DNA of 64,000 nt from Atkinsonella hypoxylon (taxonomy: Eukaryota; Ascomycota; Sordariomycetes; Hypocreales; Clavicipitaceae): assembly GCA_000729835.1 (NCBI GenBank), contig JFHB01000004.1, positions 248,001-312,000 on the forward strand, read 5' to 3'. The position numbers and the translations under genes are program-made. Shown here piece by piece: positions 21,782 to 32,437 of this stretch. Within the stretch, counting starts at the first letter, position 1; the number at the start of each line of letters is the position of its first letter. The notes beneath the pieces are model-generated. The model did not search any database. It was not told the origin of the DNA and saw nothing but the letters and a program-made list of their open reading frames with translations.

Positions 21782-23593
21782 ATGGATAACAATCTCACCA
21801 GCTCAAGCGTCCAGCACCATGCTGCTGTCCTCGACAAGTTTCTACCTGAAGGCTACTCTGCTGGACCAGAGGTCAGCCTTGCTACCCAGACACCAAACAA
21901 TACTGAACAGAGCTCGAGTTCTCGACTGCCACCGACGACATCAGATGCTGGTCATCATAACACAGCATCTAGCCGCGGAGATGGTTCAACCGAGGAAGCC
22001 CTAGAGTCCTCTCTGAAGTTGCAGGGTGGTGATATTCATCGTGATATGTTCAAGATCAAAGCTCGGGCAAACTCTATTCGACGAGCCGCTACGTTTTCTC
22101 ACGAACCCTCACCACGATTGAGCCCGACCGATGAACGTAATACACCTGGTGGTTTCAGACGGCAGCATGTGCAACGAAGAGCTGTACACCGGAGATCAAG
22201 CGGCACGTTAATAGTTGCCAGAAACTTTATTGATTTCCTGGATTTATACGGCAGTTTTGCTGGCGAAGATTTAGGAGATGAAGACACTTCAGAAGATGAA
22301 TCAGCGATCGATGACGCAGATACAAGCGAGCCTGACGAGTGTCGTCCACTTATCAGCCGTCCATCTCTCGGGCGGAAAAGGATTTCTCGGCGGCTGGGCC
22401 GAGAGGGCGATGCCAGCACAATGAAGACGTTCTTTACTCTCATCAAAGCTTTTATTGGCACTGGCATCATGTTTCTGCCAAAAGCCTTCCGTAATGGCGG
22501 TATATTGTTCTCGTCATTGACACTTGTGGCAGTGTCACTAATTAATTGTCTTTGTTTTCGGCTGTTGCTGGACTGCCGGCAGAAGTATGGAGGCGGATAC
22601 GGCGAACTCGGTGCCTCCATTGTCGGGCCAAGATTCCGGAACCTGATCCTTGGGTCGATTGCATTATCACAATTGGGTTTCGTTTGTACAGGCCTGATCT
22701 TCACTGCTGAAAATCTTTATGCTTTTTTGTCGGCAATATCCAGCAGTCACAGAGACTATAGCCTCAACGTACCAAGCCTTATTGCGTTGCAGCTTGTGCC
22801 TCTTATTCCACTAGCCCTGATTCGGAATATTTCCAAACTGGGTCCGGTCGCACTCCTCGCGGATGTCTTTATTCTCATTGGACTTCTATATATTTGGCAG
22901 TTCGATGTAGTGGCTCTGGCAAAGGACGGCATGGAGCCCAGTGTCAGGCTGTTCAATCCCGCCTCGTTTACGCTGACAGTCGGCTCGGCAATCTTCACCT
23001 TCGAGGGAATAGGTCTCATACTACCCATCCAGTCAAGTATGAAGAGACCTCAGCACTTTAGTGGGCTTCTCTACTTAGTTATGTTCTTGATCACAATCAT
23101 CTTTACATCAGTGGGTGCTTTGTGTTATGCGACTTTTGGCGAGAAGACCAAGATCCAGATCATTTCAAACTTTCCGCAGGATTCGGCACTGGTGAACGCC
23201 GTACAGTTTCTATACTCCCTTGCTGTCCTTGCAGGTGAGCCCGTTCAGTTGTTTCCAGCTGTACGTATCATAGAGACCTCACTGTTCGGCGAGAGGGCGA
23301 CTGGTAAGAAGAGTGTCGCTATCAAGTGGCAAAAGAACATTGTGCGCACAGCAGTGATGGCTCTTTGTGTGGGTATTAGCATGGTCGGTGCAAGTGATCT
23401 GGACAAGTTTGTGGCCCTTATTGGAAGCTTTGCGTGTGTGCCTTTGGTGTACATATATCCTGCTTACCTCCATTATAAGGGCGTCGCGGAAACCGCTTGG
23501 ACTAAGTATGTTGATATTGTGTTAATTACTCTCGGTCTTGTTGCGATGGTCTACACGACCTCCGTTACCGTAGCACAATGGGTTCAGAATTAG
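21782..23593 (+). CDS. Vacuolar amino acid transporter, AVT3/AVT4-like (AAAP family)
   Basis: A single exon encodes 603 residues; the start is the first ATG in frame (MDNNLTSSSVQHHAAV). The first 225 residues are a hydrophilic, phosphorylatable N-terminus with an acidic patch (EDTSEDESAIDDADTSEPDE), as in fungal Avt3/Avt4. The AAAP core starts at STMKTFFTLIKAFIGTGIMF, where the unwound first helix carries the GTGIMFLPKAF motif, and goes on through about eleven hydrophobic segments (for example TVGSAIFTFEGIGLILPIQ). Relatives export neutral amino acids from the vacuole to the cytosol during nitrogen starvation. The subfamily is assigned by recognition; the exact substrate is not readable. Confidence 0.88.
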   Translation: MDNNLTSSSVQHHAAVLDKFLPEGYSAGPEVSLATQTPNNTEQSSSSRLPPTTSDAGHHNTASSRGDGSTEEALESSLKLQGGDIHRDMFKIKARANSIRRAATFSHEPSPRLSPTDERNTPGGFRRQHVQRRAVHRRSSGTLIVARNFIDFLDLYGSFAGEDLGDEDTSEDESAIDDADTSEPDECRPLISRPSLGRKRISRRLGREGDASTMKTFFTLIKAFIGTGIMFLPKAFRNGGILFSSLTLVAVSLINCLCFRLLLDCRQKYGGGYGELGASIVGPRFRNLILGSIALSQLGFVCTGLIFTAENLYAFLSAISSSHRDYSLNVPSLIALQLVPLIPLALIRNISKLGPVALLADVFILIGLLYIWQFDVVALAKDGMEPSVRLFNPASFTLTVGSAIFTFEGIGLILPIQSSMKRPQHFSGLLYLVMFLITIIFTSVGALCYATFGEKTKIQIISNFPQDSALVNAVQFLYSLAVLAGEPVQLFPAVRIIETSLFGERATGKKSVAIKWQKNIVRTAVMALCVGISMVGASDLDKFVALIGSFACVPLVYIYPAYLHYKGVAETAWTKYVDIVLITLGLVAMVYTTSVTVAQWVQN

Positions 23594-23722
23594 ATCTCAA
23601 TGAGCAATTCACTTTATCAGTATAGGTGTTTTTCAGCTGTACAGTGTATTGCAGCCCAATCAGTCTAGAATTAGGATCAACCCGGCCCTGTGGGTTTTTG
23701 GATGACTGCTCCGTCATCTTAA

Positions 23723-24334
23723 TTAACTGTGAGGGACGTGAGAAACTATCGTAGCAGGCCCTACTCTCTTCATTGCTTTCTCCTGGAGATGGAGTCTCTG
23801 TTCAATCAGTTCATCTGATATTCCTCTTTCTCGCATCCTGAGGGCACCGATTAATGTTCTCATGTCTACAAATCGTCGTTTGCCATCTCTTTCTGATCGC
23901 CCAATCTCCAGCACATCGTCGTTCGCCAACTGTTGTATGGTTTTCCGGGCTTTGAGAACCGAGAGAGTCGAATTGAGTTTTGAAGGTAGAAACTTTTTCG
24001 TTTGAACGTCATTTGCCGAGCTGCGATACTGCGGGTGAACTGTTGACGAAGGGGAGAATGTTGCATATGGGTTCGCTACGCCTAATTCGTGTAACCGTCG
24101 AGAGAAGTCGCCCCTCGCAAAATCAGTGTCCTTGGCATCTTCGACAATTACTTAATAGAGCAGTCAGTATAAAATACTCGGTTTGCATGTAGTAGTGTCA
24201 TGTGGTTGAAGTCTACCGTCATCTCTTGTATTCCTTTCTCTTGGCTTAGTCCATCTAGCCATATCTGCCCTGGCTGGAAACCGCCGCGTCATCGAAGCAG
24301 TGGTTCTGCCGCTTTTCGACGCTGATGAACCCAT
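23723..24334 (-). CDS. Small conserved fungal protein with predicted N-myristoylation site
   Basis: Two exons, 24334-24217 and 24150-23723, give 181 residues; the 66-nt intron has donor GTAGAC, branch CTGAC and acceptor TTAAG. The start ATG is the first in the frame and produces MGSSASKSGRTTAS, a strong N-myristoylation signal (Gly2, Ser6, Lys7). The next part is basic with RRFPARADMARWTKPRERN. The C-terminal half is helical and ends in RFVDMRTLIGALRMRERGIS followed by DELIEQRLHLQEKAMKRVGP, which resembles the small helix-turn-helix-like domain of uncharacterised fungal proteins. A membrane-attached cytosolic or mitochondrial-surface role is inference from the N-terminus only. Confidence 0.65.
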
Positions 24335-25491
24335 TAAGGGCGCTTGTGTTCGGCGTTCTGTTATCGTGGGTATCCAGGGCTTGTCGTGACTCTTCAACGC
24401 GACATGGATTCATAAGGTATTGCTTGGCACTGCTACAGGCGTCATTCTACCAATGTCCCCCGCTTGACACAAGGTGCTACCTGTACCGACCAATCATATA
24501 CACATCACAGGATACAGCGCTAATGCACCGGCACACGTAAAATCACCAGAATGAGCCGCACATTGAAACGCGTGTTAATCCGACGCCTGCGACGGAAGTG
24601 GGGAAGCAATGGAGTGCTCGAAAACCGAGCATAGTAAAACCCACGGGTAGCGACGTACATGTATATACAGCCACGGATATATATGGAGGACTTGACGGGA
24701 ACAAGTCCGCAGAGAACAGTATATAATTGAGTTTCGGAGCTATTTCAGTACTGACTCGTCGACTATTTGACAAGCTGGGGAAGTTGGAGCCAGACTCAAC
24801 AACTGCGTGCATGAATTGTGCCCGGATGACGTGGCCAATTAATGCACCCAGATTCGACCAACACGTCGTGTTAATCACGTAACAGCCTTGCAGTAGTCGT
24901 CGAAACGCATCGTCAAAGGATTTCAAGATTGACTGGCACAGCCATGACACGATCGACTCTTTGCCGACAATAGCCCTGCCGACGCCGCAGCACATATCTG
25001 GATCAATTCTCCTGCGAAAGTAGATACTGGCACGGACACTACGCACAGTACAAGTTGAGACCCTTGAAGCACGAAATGTCGAGCATTAGCGACATGTGGT
25101 TCTACAGGTACTTGATCCTCCTCGTCCCGTCCCGTCGAGACTCAGTGCGTTATCAGCCGTCACAGCCTCCGTACCCAATGTGAAATGACCAGCCAGATGA
25201 GGAGATATTACCCCTTTGTGCAGTGGGCGCTGGCGAGCTTTCTAGCGTACATGCTGCGACTGGTGGTGAGCAGTAACTAGGCGGTCTGAAGACATATCGG
25301 TACGAATGGGTTGATCCCATGTCTCGAAACAGATGACCTGCTTATGATTGAGTCAACTTTCATGTTCTTTATCGTTTACGAGATTTTTTGGCCGAACACC
25401 GGAGTACACTGTCTTCTTCGGGGTCATGGGAGCTGGCCTTGGAGCACCATAGTAGAGTTGGTGAGATTGAGTCCGTCGCAGCTGTTTCAGT
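24335..25491. other. Spacer of about 1.15 kb, no secure gene
   Basis: The region lies between the myristoylated-protein gene and NOG2. A 504-nt open frame on the minus strand (25046-24543) has no ATG at its head and no recognisable family. A 39-residue spliced frame at 25076-25280 is listed separately. Otherwise nothing is seen. Confidence 0.4.
25076..25280 (+). CDS. Possible spliced micro-ORF with one membrane segment
   Basis: ATG at 25076 opens MSSISDMWFYS, and an 85-nt intron (25108-25192, GTACTT...GACCAG) could join it to QMRRYYPFVQWALASFLAYM and the end LRLVVSSN, for 39 residues. The second exon reads as a single hydrophobic helix with flanking basic residues, the form of small ER or mitochondrial subunits. 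I do not recognise the family. The reading is weak because such frames arise by chance, so treat it as a hint only. Confidence 0.2.
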
Positions 25492-27528
25492 CTACTTGTT
25501 GTCAATCTGGCTTTCAAGAAGCTCGCCAGACTCCGATGCACGATCAGATTCAAATCCTTTGAACTTGTCCTCGTCCTCGTCCTCATCCGCCTCGTTGCTC
25601 CTTTTTTCTTCTTCACCGGGTGTCAATATATCTTCGACATACCGACTCCGTTTCCTGGGCATCTCACCGAGACGACCATCGCGGTGGCGTATGCCATCGA
25701 TGCCATCCTGAGATGATGGAGCAGGTGTAAACCACGGAATTTTGCCCCTCATAAAATCGTTCAAAACCATTTTCGCAACGCCATCCAAGTCGGGTTCTCC
25801 ACCCCGAAGGAGACGGCCGCTCTTTCTTGCAAGGAGTTCCAGAAGTTCAATCGCCCCTGTCCAACCCTTCAAATTGTAAGTCTTTTCCATGTGATGTCGT
25901 TTCACTCGGCCAAGGACTGCAGATATGTATTGCTCTGGGTGCTCAACTTTCTCGACCCGCACGACACCTCGGAGGACCAGGTCGGTAGGTGTGTCCGCAC
26001 TGGATGGAGGCACCACACCAGGACAATCAATGAGGTAAATTCTTTTCATCAGGCTTACGTATTGCCAGACTTTCGTCTCGCCCGGTATAGGGGCAACATT
26101 ACACACTTTCTTCTTTAAGAGGGTGTTGATTATGGAAGATTTTCCCGTGTTTGGGCCTCCAATGAGACCAACGGATATCTGTTTTCTGTCTGCGTGGAGC
26201 GTAGAAAATTGCCTCAAAAGCTGAATTAATGATCCCTTGCCGAATGAATTGTTTATGCTAGCGTGGAAAGCTAAAGTAGGGTATTCTTTCGATAGAGAAC
26301 GAACCCATCCAGCCTATAGCCGCGTTAGCCCACAAATCCATAAAGCTCCGCTGTTTGTGCAAAGATGAATGTGTGCGTTTTTACTAAGAAGACCGCAGTT
26401 GACGGTCAATAGAGACCAGTGTAGACTTCAACTCTTAAAACACACAGACCACCTCATGATAGTGACCAAAACGGTACCCATCAGCCGCCAACAAAAAGTT
26501 GTCGACAATCGAGAGTGGTCGATTTGATCTCCCAACACTGTAACAGACAGCCTCCGTGAGATAGGAAAGAGGAGTCCTGACAATAGACATTGGGCCGAGT
26601 GGGTTGCAAAAAAAAAATTGATGAATTTCGGAAAACAGGAAAACAAGAACTTACTGCTACGCTGGTAGGGACAAGGTCGCATTTGTTAAGCACAAATATC
26701 AAATGTTTATGCGGCGCTTCGTCCTTGAGATACTTCTCCACGCTCCGGCATCGAGTGCCGATTGGATCTCGGGCATCCAGGACATGTATAACAACGTCAG
26801 ATGAGTCGATGACTTTGTACAACTCGTTCCAAATACGTTTGCTCTGACCCTTATCAAACACAGGTTCAATAGCCATCGCGACGGAAGATTCTTGCTCATC
26901 CTGGCATGACATCCCACTTAACAGCCTTGCTTGTTCCATCCGATCCTGATACGAGTCCATACTCTTTTCAGTATCGTCAGCAAGGTCCGTAAGACTGCTC
27001 ATGCTGAGCTTGACACGTTTCCGCTGCGCCTTCGGCCCGAAAACATGAGCAAACGGGGAAATCTCGACTGTCATTTTGGCTTTATGTTGCTTTATCCCAT
27101 TGGGACCTTCTCCGTCTCTGACGAGACTCAGAGGAAGCTTGTTTGATTTAAGGAGAACTTGATAGGGATCTTTCGCCTTTTCAGCCATCGCATCCCGAAA
27201 AGCTGAGAGTGTGTCCTGGGACACAACGCGAGTGTTGGTGAACCATTTTCGATTGGGCTCGACCCGCGCGTCTGGAATTTCTCGAGATTGATACGAGGCT
27301 GCTTTCGTTATCGTGCCTTCTGCATTTCTCTGAACCTTCCCCTCCTTGTACATATTCAGGATCTTAACTTTCTTTGCATTGCTGCCAATTGTTAACTTAG
27401 CATATTTGTGGATGAAGATCCTGCACAAACCGGTAGAAGTTCTCGCCCTTGACGCGAACATTGCCAAGCCCATCTCGGGTCTTTCCTTGGCGAACACGCC
27501 TGTTAGCCTCCTTTTTTCCGGTGCCCAT
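25492..27528 (-). CDS. NOG2: Nucleolar GTP-binding protein 2, 60S ribosome assembly GTPase
   Basis: Nog2 (Nug2) is a circularly permuted GTPase that checks pre-60S particles before nuclear export. Exons 27528-27431, 27381-26655 and 26313-25492 give 548 residues. The start MGTGKKEANRRVRQGKTRDG is typical. The permuted G motifs appear as LNKCDLVP (G4), GGPNTGKSSIINTL (G1) and DCPGVV (G3), with DARDP upstream. The tail is acidic (EADEDEDEDK). Intron 1 is only 49 nt. Intron 2 is 341 nt, much longer than its neighbours, and contains an H/ACA snoRNA; in budding yeast the NOG2 intron likewise hosts snR191. After intron 2 the protein resumes AGWVRSLSKEYPTLAFHAS as expected. Confidence 0.96.
26367..26597 (-). 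ncRNA. snR191: Intronic H/ACA box snoRNA, snR191 homologue (predicted)
   Basis: The RNA lies inside NOG2 intron 2. The 5' hairpin has lower stem CCCAA (26594-26590) with TTGGG (26535-26531) and guide arms GTCA (26581-26578) and GTTAC (26544-26540). The H box AGATCA (26530-26525) begins 14 nt after the right arm starts. The 3' hairpin has a nine-pair lower stem GTGTGTTTT (26445-26437) with AAAACGCAC (26381-26373), arms AGAGT (26435-26431) and TAGT (26386-26383), and box ACA (26372-26370), again 14 nt on. The arms fit helix 69 of large-subunit rRNA so that the two uridines equivalent to yeast U2258 and U2260 are left unpaired. The 80 nt between H box and second hairpin may form an extra stem (GACCAC/GTGGTC). 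Exact ends are estimates. Confidence 0.85.
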
Positions 27529-27801
27529 AGTGTATGGATATAGCCCTCGGGGGCGTTCAGAAAAAAAGAAAGTATGAAAAGAATCTTTAGCTGGAGTCTT
27601 CAACTTCTTTCCCCCTTAGTCTCCAGTTTAAAAACCTGTCAGCAGAAGCCGCCCCACCGTCCTAGCCTGACTTAACGGACATTCTTCTCGGAAGAAGATA
27701 ATCCGGTTGCTCGACTTTAACCAAGTTCCTCGTTCTCGCCTTCACTCACATTACAAGATAAAGGTCAAGTCACGCTCAACTCGCTTAGCAATTTCACAGC
27801 T
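27529..27801. promoter_or_regulatory. Divergent promoter NOG2 / mS26
   Basis: Only 273 nt separate the start codons of NOG2 (leftward) and mS26 (rightward). Pairing of a cytosolic ribosome-assembly gene with a mitoribosomal gene suggests possible co-expression, which is inference from spacing alone. Confidence 0.5.
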
Positions 27802-28716
27802 ATGGCTCTCAGAGCCCCCCGGTCCGGTGCTACATTATCACTTCGCAAGGCAGCAGTGCAACTTTCACGAAATATGTCTACATCACGATCTCTCGGGTCA
27901 AACCATGTGCCCCCTGAATCACCCTCCTACATTCGCCTACCCACGCCTCCTCAATCAGATGAATTCAAACCAGCACGCGTCCGTGGTTATCTGCCAGTAC
28001 CACGTAAAATATTTTCGCGACTCGAAGGGAACAGGAAAGTTCAGCCGCAATATATTGAGAAGACGGCCCCGCGTCCTTCTAGACTACGAGCGGAAAATAG
28101 TTATGCACAGGAATGGAAAGCCACATTAGCCGACAGTAGGAGGACCAATTTGCAGGATGGCCTTAACGCGTTGTGGATTAGGCGCCTAGAAATCGACAAT
28201 GCTCGAAGTGAGCGAGTAAGCAGGAAATTTCAGCAGCACAACAAAGCTGGCGCAGCGCCGGAGAGGGAAGATGATCGATTGACTCGGTCTACAATTTTGC
28301 AGTCTGTGATGGATACTAAAGTTCATGTCGATCCCAATCGCTTCGCTCGAGCCGACAAAAGCCGCACACAAGTCCTTGCTCGAGAGAATGCTAAACGCGA
28401 GGACAGGCGAGATGCCATAATGGAACTTTACATCAGCGCCTCGAACTTTATTGTTCATGAGAATGAACTTAGGGCAGAGATAGAAAAGATTTTCGCAGAA
28501 GACTATTTCCGGCAACAAGCCCAAGCAGCTTATCGACCCGGATCTACTGAAAATGCGTGGGGAATACATGGTAAGCCCCCGTCCATTGCCAACATGATGG
28601 AAACAACAAAAGGAGCATCAACAAAAGTGATGGAGATCGATGAATCAGAGTTTGATCGATCAGTCAAGCGTCAAAAGAGAATAGCAGAAGATCTCACTGG
28701 GGGGAAAATGGAATAA
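27802..28716 (+). CDS. PET123: Mitochondrial small ribosomal subunit protein mS26 (Pet123-like)
   Basis: A single exon encodes 304 residues. The N-terminus MALRAPRSGATLSLRKAAVQ is a classic mitochondrial presequence, rich in Arg, Ser and Ala without acids. The body has the family stretch ESPSYIRLPTPPQ, VRGYLPVPRKIF, then a long charged, helical region (ENAKREDRRDAIMELYISAS) and a C-terminal tail. Pet123/mS26 belongs to the mitoribosomal small subunit, and its loss in yeast causes respiratory deficiency. Assignment is by recognition of the N-terminal motif block and the overall architecture, so it is good but not absolute. Confidence 0.78.
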   Translation: MALRAPRSGATLSLRKAAVQLSRNMSTSRSLGSNHVPPESPSYIRLPTPPQSDEFKPARVRGYLPVPRKIFSRLEGNRKVQPQYIEKTAPRPSRLRAENSYAQEWKATLADSRRTNLQDGLNALWIRRLEIDNARSERVSRKFQQHNKAGAAPEREDDRLTRSTILQSVMDTKVHVDPNRFARADKSRTQVLARENAKREDRRDAIMELYISASNFIVHENELRAEIEKIFAEDYFRQQAQAAYRPGSTENAWGIHGKPPSIANMMETTKGASTKVMEIDESEFDRSVKRQKRIAEDLTGGKME

Positions 28717-28974
28717 GACATGTCCTATTATTACCTAAATTATTCCTTGAGTACTCTTAGTGTATCATGCTTTCAATACAGCAGCATAAGTAGTATGGTT
28801 AGTCCGAATCTGTAGGAGACGATGGTTCCTTGTGTTTATCGCAATAAAAGCAAAGATATTACTGAAGTTGTTAGAAGGCGAGAGAGATTTCACACGCCTG
28901 CTGTAAAAAGGAGTTATTTTTATCTGTGCCTCTATGGATTGAAGGGTAAAATGTACGCAGTTCTTCCCACTGAT

Positions 28975-31900
28975 CTATCGTTTTTCTATAAGCAGGAAGT
29001 GCATCGCTGCATATGCCAAAATCGTGAAGGTTATGGCAAAGATCCCTAGATTGCAAATATCTGCCCACAAAGCACCATTGTCAAACCCAAAAGAGCTCAA
29101 AATAGCTGCTCCTGGCACGGTGATGTTCAACCCATATTGCTTGTCAACAAGTGTCAGCTCAACAACCTCGTTCACTATGAGCGATTCAAAGCCGTAGTGG
29201 AAGATGGAGAAGGTTTGCAGCCAGAGGGCGCCGGCTGGCGTAGTATCATGGTTCAGCAAAAAACCTGCAAATAAGAGGCTGAAAAGCATGACCAAGCTAC
29301 CAATTAGATTGGCAACTCCTCCATTTTTGCACATAATGCCAACTAGCAGACAGATTGACGCAGCCGCCAAGTTGAACAAGACCAGGACTAGCATGAACCT
29401 GAAAAAGTGTGCCGAGTCTGGAACCAGACCTGTCATGGGATATATTATAGACCCCATTAGTATCGGTGGCACAACCCTGAGCGGTATAATATCGAACAGA
29501 ACTTTGGCGGTAAAATATGTTATTGGAGAATAATAGCCATTGGCTCGCTCCCGTAGAAATAAGAGGCGTTCCGCTGAAAATACGGTCAAGCTCGTAAGAG
29601 TGCTGAATCCGAATAATGCCAGGAGAAAGAAAAATAGACCTAAACGATTCTGAAAGCCACGTATATCAGCTGTCAGACCATAGAAGAGGTATCCCGAGAA
29701 GACAGCTAGGATAATTGCTATGGCGTAATGGGAAAGCATGAGCATGGGGTCTCGGTATAAATTCTTCCAAGTCCTATGAGACAAAATCATGAATTGACCC
29801 CAGTACCCAATCCGCGCATAGCCTCTGCCAATGGTACCAGCTTCAAAGTTTTGACCTTGAAGGTTGTAGGCATCATTGTTCGGCCCATTAGTCTCGGAAG
29901 CAACCGTAACTGCCTGCTGAATCTCACAATGAATATTTGCAGCAATGCCAGAGCGTGCAAAAGCATGCGTCATAAGGTCAAGATCGGTCACGGAAACGGT
30001 AGAAGGAGGAAGATCATGCAGATACTCCCGCGACTGCGATGGCATGGTATTTGACGGGTTCGCCTGAAGTTTGTAGTTTCCGTAATTTTCTTGCCCAGCA
30101 TCTGAAGAAGACGCTGTATCTGCGTTTTGCTTGCGACGGGTAAACAGCTCACGTTCTTGCCGGTGCCGGATAGTGTCTTTTCGAGAATGCTTTGGTCGAG
30201 ATGATGCTGATGTTTCCCCAAGGCTATCCTCGCCTATACTATTTCCTGATACGCTGGCAATTGACTTGACTGCCTTTGTGCTGCTGGGTCCCAGGCTGAA
30301 AACATCTGGGACAATAATTCCATTATCGGAAGTTCTGCGACCAGCATGCATTGTCAAGTCGACTAGGTAATCTGCAATGTTGAATCCAGGAGGACATTCG
30401 TAGCCAATTGAATCAAAATACAATTGGCATTGTGTGAACGGCCCAGAATAAACTGCTTTGCCATTAGCCAACAGCACGAGCCGATCGAATAGAGCCACAA
30501 TATTTGACCGTGGTTGATGAATAGTGAATATAACAGTTCGTTGAAAATTTTTTGCCAATGTGACTAGACATTCAATGACATTGTACGCGTTGAATGCATC
30601 CAGGCCGCTTGTAGGCTCATCAAGGAAGAGGATAGATGGGCTTGTGACAAGTTCGCAGGCAATGCCAACCCGACGTTTTTCACCACCAGATATGCCACGG
30701 CCTTTACCCTCCTCGGAGCCAATCAGAGACTCGCGAATGTGGTAGATGCCAAGTTCCTTCTCAACCTCAATCACTCTCTGTTCTTTGACTGCACGGCTCA
30801 TATCACGTGGCAATCTCAACAGAGCGCTGTTTAGGATCGTCTCGTGAACGGTCAGCGTAGGGAGCATTGTATCTTCTTGGTCAACAAACCCAACGACTTT
30901 CTTATACTCCGAATCAGCTACAGTCTTCCCATTGACGAAAAAATTTCCCTCTACCAAGCCACGCTTCCTTTTTCGTGCTAAAATATCAAGAAAAGTCGTC
31001 TTCCCTGCTCCTGAAGCGCCCATAACTGCAGTCACTTCTCCAGGATGACAGATCCCCTGGATTTCACTGAGTATCGTTTTGCCGTTCAATTGATATGAGA
31101 CTTTATCAAAGTAAAGGGCCGCGGGTATGTGTTCAGCCATGAACCTGGTAGCTTCATCATCGGAATCATCGAGGCGAATTGCGCCGTATCTTAACTTGCG
31201 ATGTGATAGAACCCATGTAAAAATGATTATTGCCACCATAAATAGTGCGCATATGGCGATCACCCCAGCAATAAGAGGTGTGTTGATTCGTTTGATTGGT
31301 CTTGTATAACCAGGGACCTCAGTTTCGTGTAAACACTCGCCGGCTTGGCAATCAAGGAGGATACTAGAATCACCAATAAGACTGCGGATTAGCTTGTCCA
31401 TTTCAGGCTCTGTGAATGCACAGTCATGTACACCACCAGTCTTTTGGCTGCATTCGAATCCACCAGGACCGCGGATAGCTTGGTCAAGAAACTCGCTGAG
31501 GTCGATGGAACCATCTTTTCCACAAAGCATTCGCTCGGATATACAGCTGCATCGTATTTTGTCGCAACTATAAGAAGTTGAGTTTGTGGATTCGCCGAAT
31601 ATGGCAGTCGATTCGCAGTCACTCAAATGACAATAGAAAGACTCGACAGCGTCAACCCAAACTGGAAATATGAGCGTTAGTTGTTAACTGAGTGTAAATG
31701 CCGATTTCGAAGTCAACAACGCACACTGAAAATCGCATGTTCCTTCATCTTTCTGGCAGGTAAAAGTGACTTCTGGTCGCTGTTCTCCGAGGAGATCGGT
31801 AATCTTCTTGTTCGTCACCTTGCAAATCTGGTGGTTATTGTGCACAACCTCCCCATTCTTATAGCAAACACTGCTGGTTCCAGCTCCCACAAGCGCATCG

Positions 31901-32437
31901 CATGCTTTGTTTTCTGTGCAGACATTGCAATTTATTCCAGTCCAACCCTCGTCGCATTCGCAAGTGCTTCCAGATCGCATGGGCCTGTCTCGTCCTCTGG
32001 CTAAAGAGCCGCACACTGTAGAAGTTAGATTTAGCTCATACTTATATTTCTCACCAATACATCCTAGAAGACATATTTCCGACCATGGCTGCAATGGAAG
32101 AGAAAGCACATACAAGGCTGAAGACAGTCATCACCACCAAAACCTTGGGGACAGTCGCATTTCCCGTTGAACTCGTTGCAGCCAGCATACTGAGCGCAGA
32201 CGTGCGATGGCAAAAGGCAATTGAAGCTGAAGAAACAGTTTAAGTTATATATTCATCACGTTTCAAACTTTAAACTCACCAAGGAGGGCAGTTGCCGGGC
32301 CTTTCATCTATTAACGCTAGCTTGGACCGCAATACGTCGATGTCCTGGTACGTCGAATTTCTGAAGGCCGTCGCTAAAAGTGGAATACAAATAAGAGCGC
32401 CCGCCATAAGACCTCTCCAAGAGCCTGTTGACGCCAT
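28975..32437 (-). CDS. ADP1: ABCG-family ABC transporter with extracellular Cys-rich/EGF-like N-terminus (ADP1-like)
   Basis: Four exons, 32437-32280, 32226-32114, 32015-31725 and 31661-28975, give 1082 residues. A signal peptide (MASTGSWRGLMAGALICIPL) is followed by a Cys-rich ectodomain with EGF-like units (CNEFNGKCDCPQGFGGDDC; CECDEGWTGINCNVC). A membrane helix, GVIAICALFMVAIIIFTWVL, precedes the nucleotide-binding domain with Walker A GASGAGKTT, signature ISGGEKRR and Walker B SILFLDEPTSG. The C-terminal half is an ABC2 membrane domain. As a half-size transporter it should dimerise. The budding-yeast relative Adp1 has the same order; substrate is unknown. Each splice junction restores Cys spacing and keeps frame. 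Confidence 0.93.

Noticed and set aside
24543..25046. A 504-nt minus-strand open frame
   Set aside because: It has no ATG at its head, no recognisable family, no splice structure and mixed low-quality codon use; length alone is not enough.
29204..32170. Plus-strand frames across the ABCG transporter
   Set aside because: All are antisense to a clear coding region and have no independent support.
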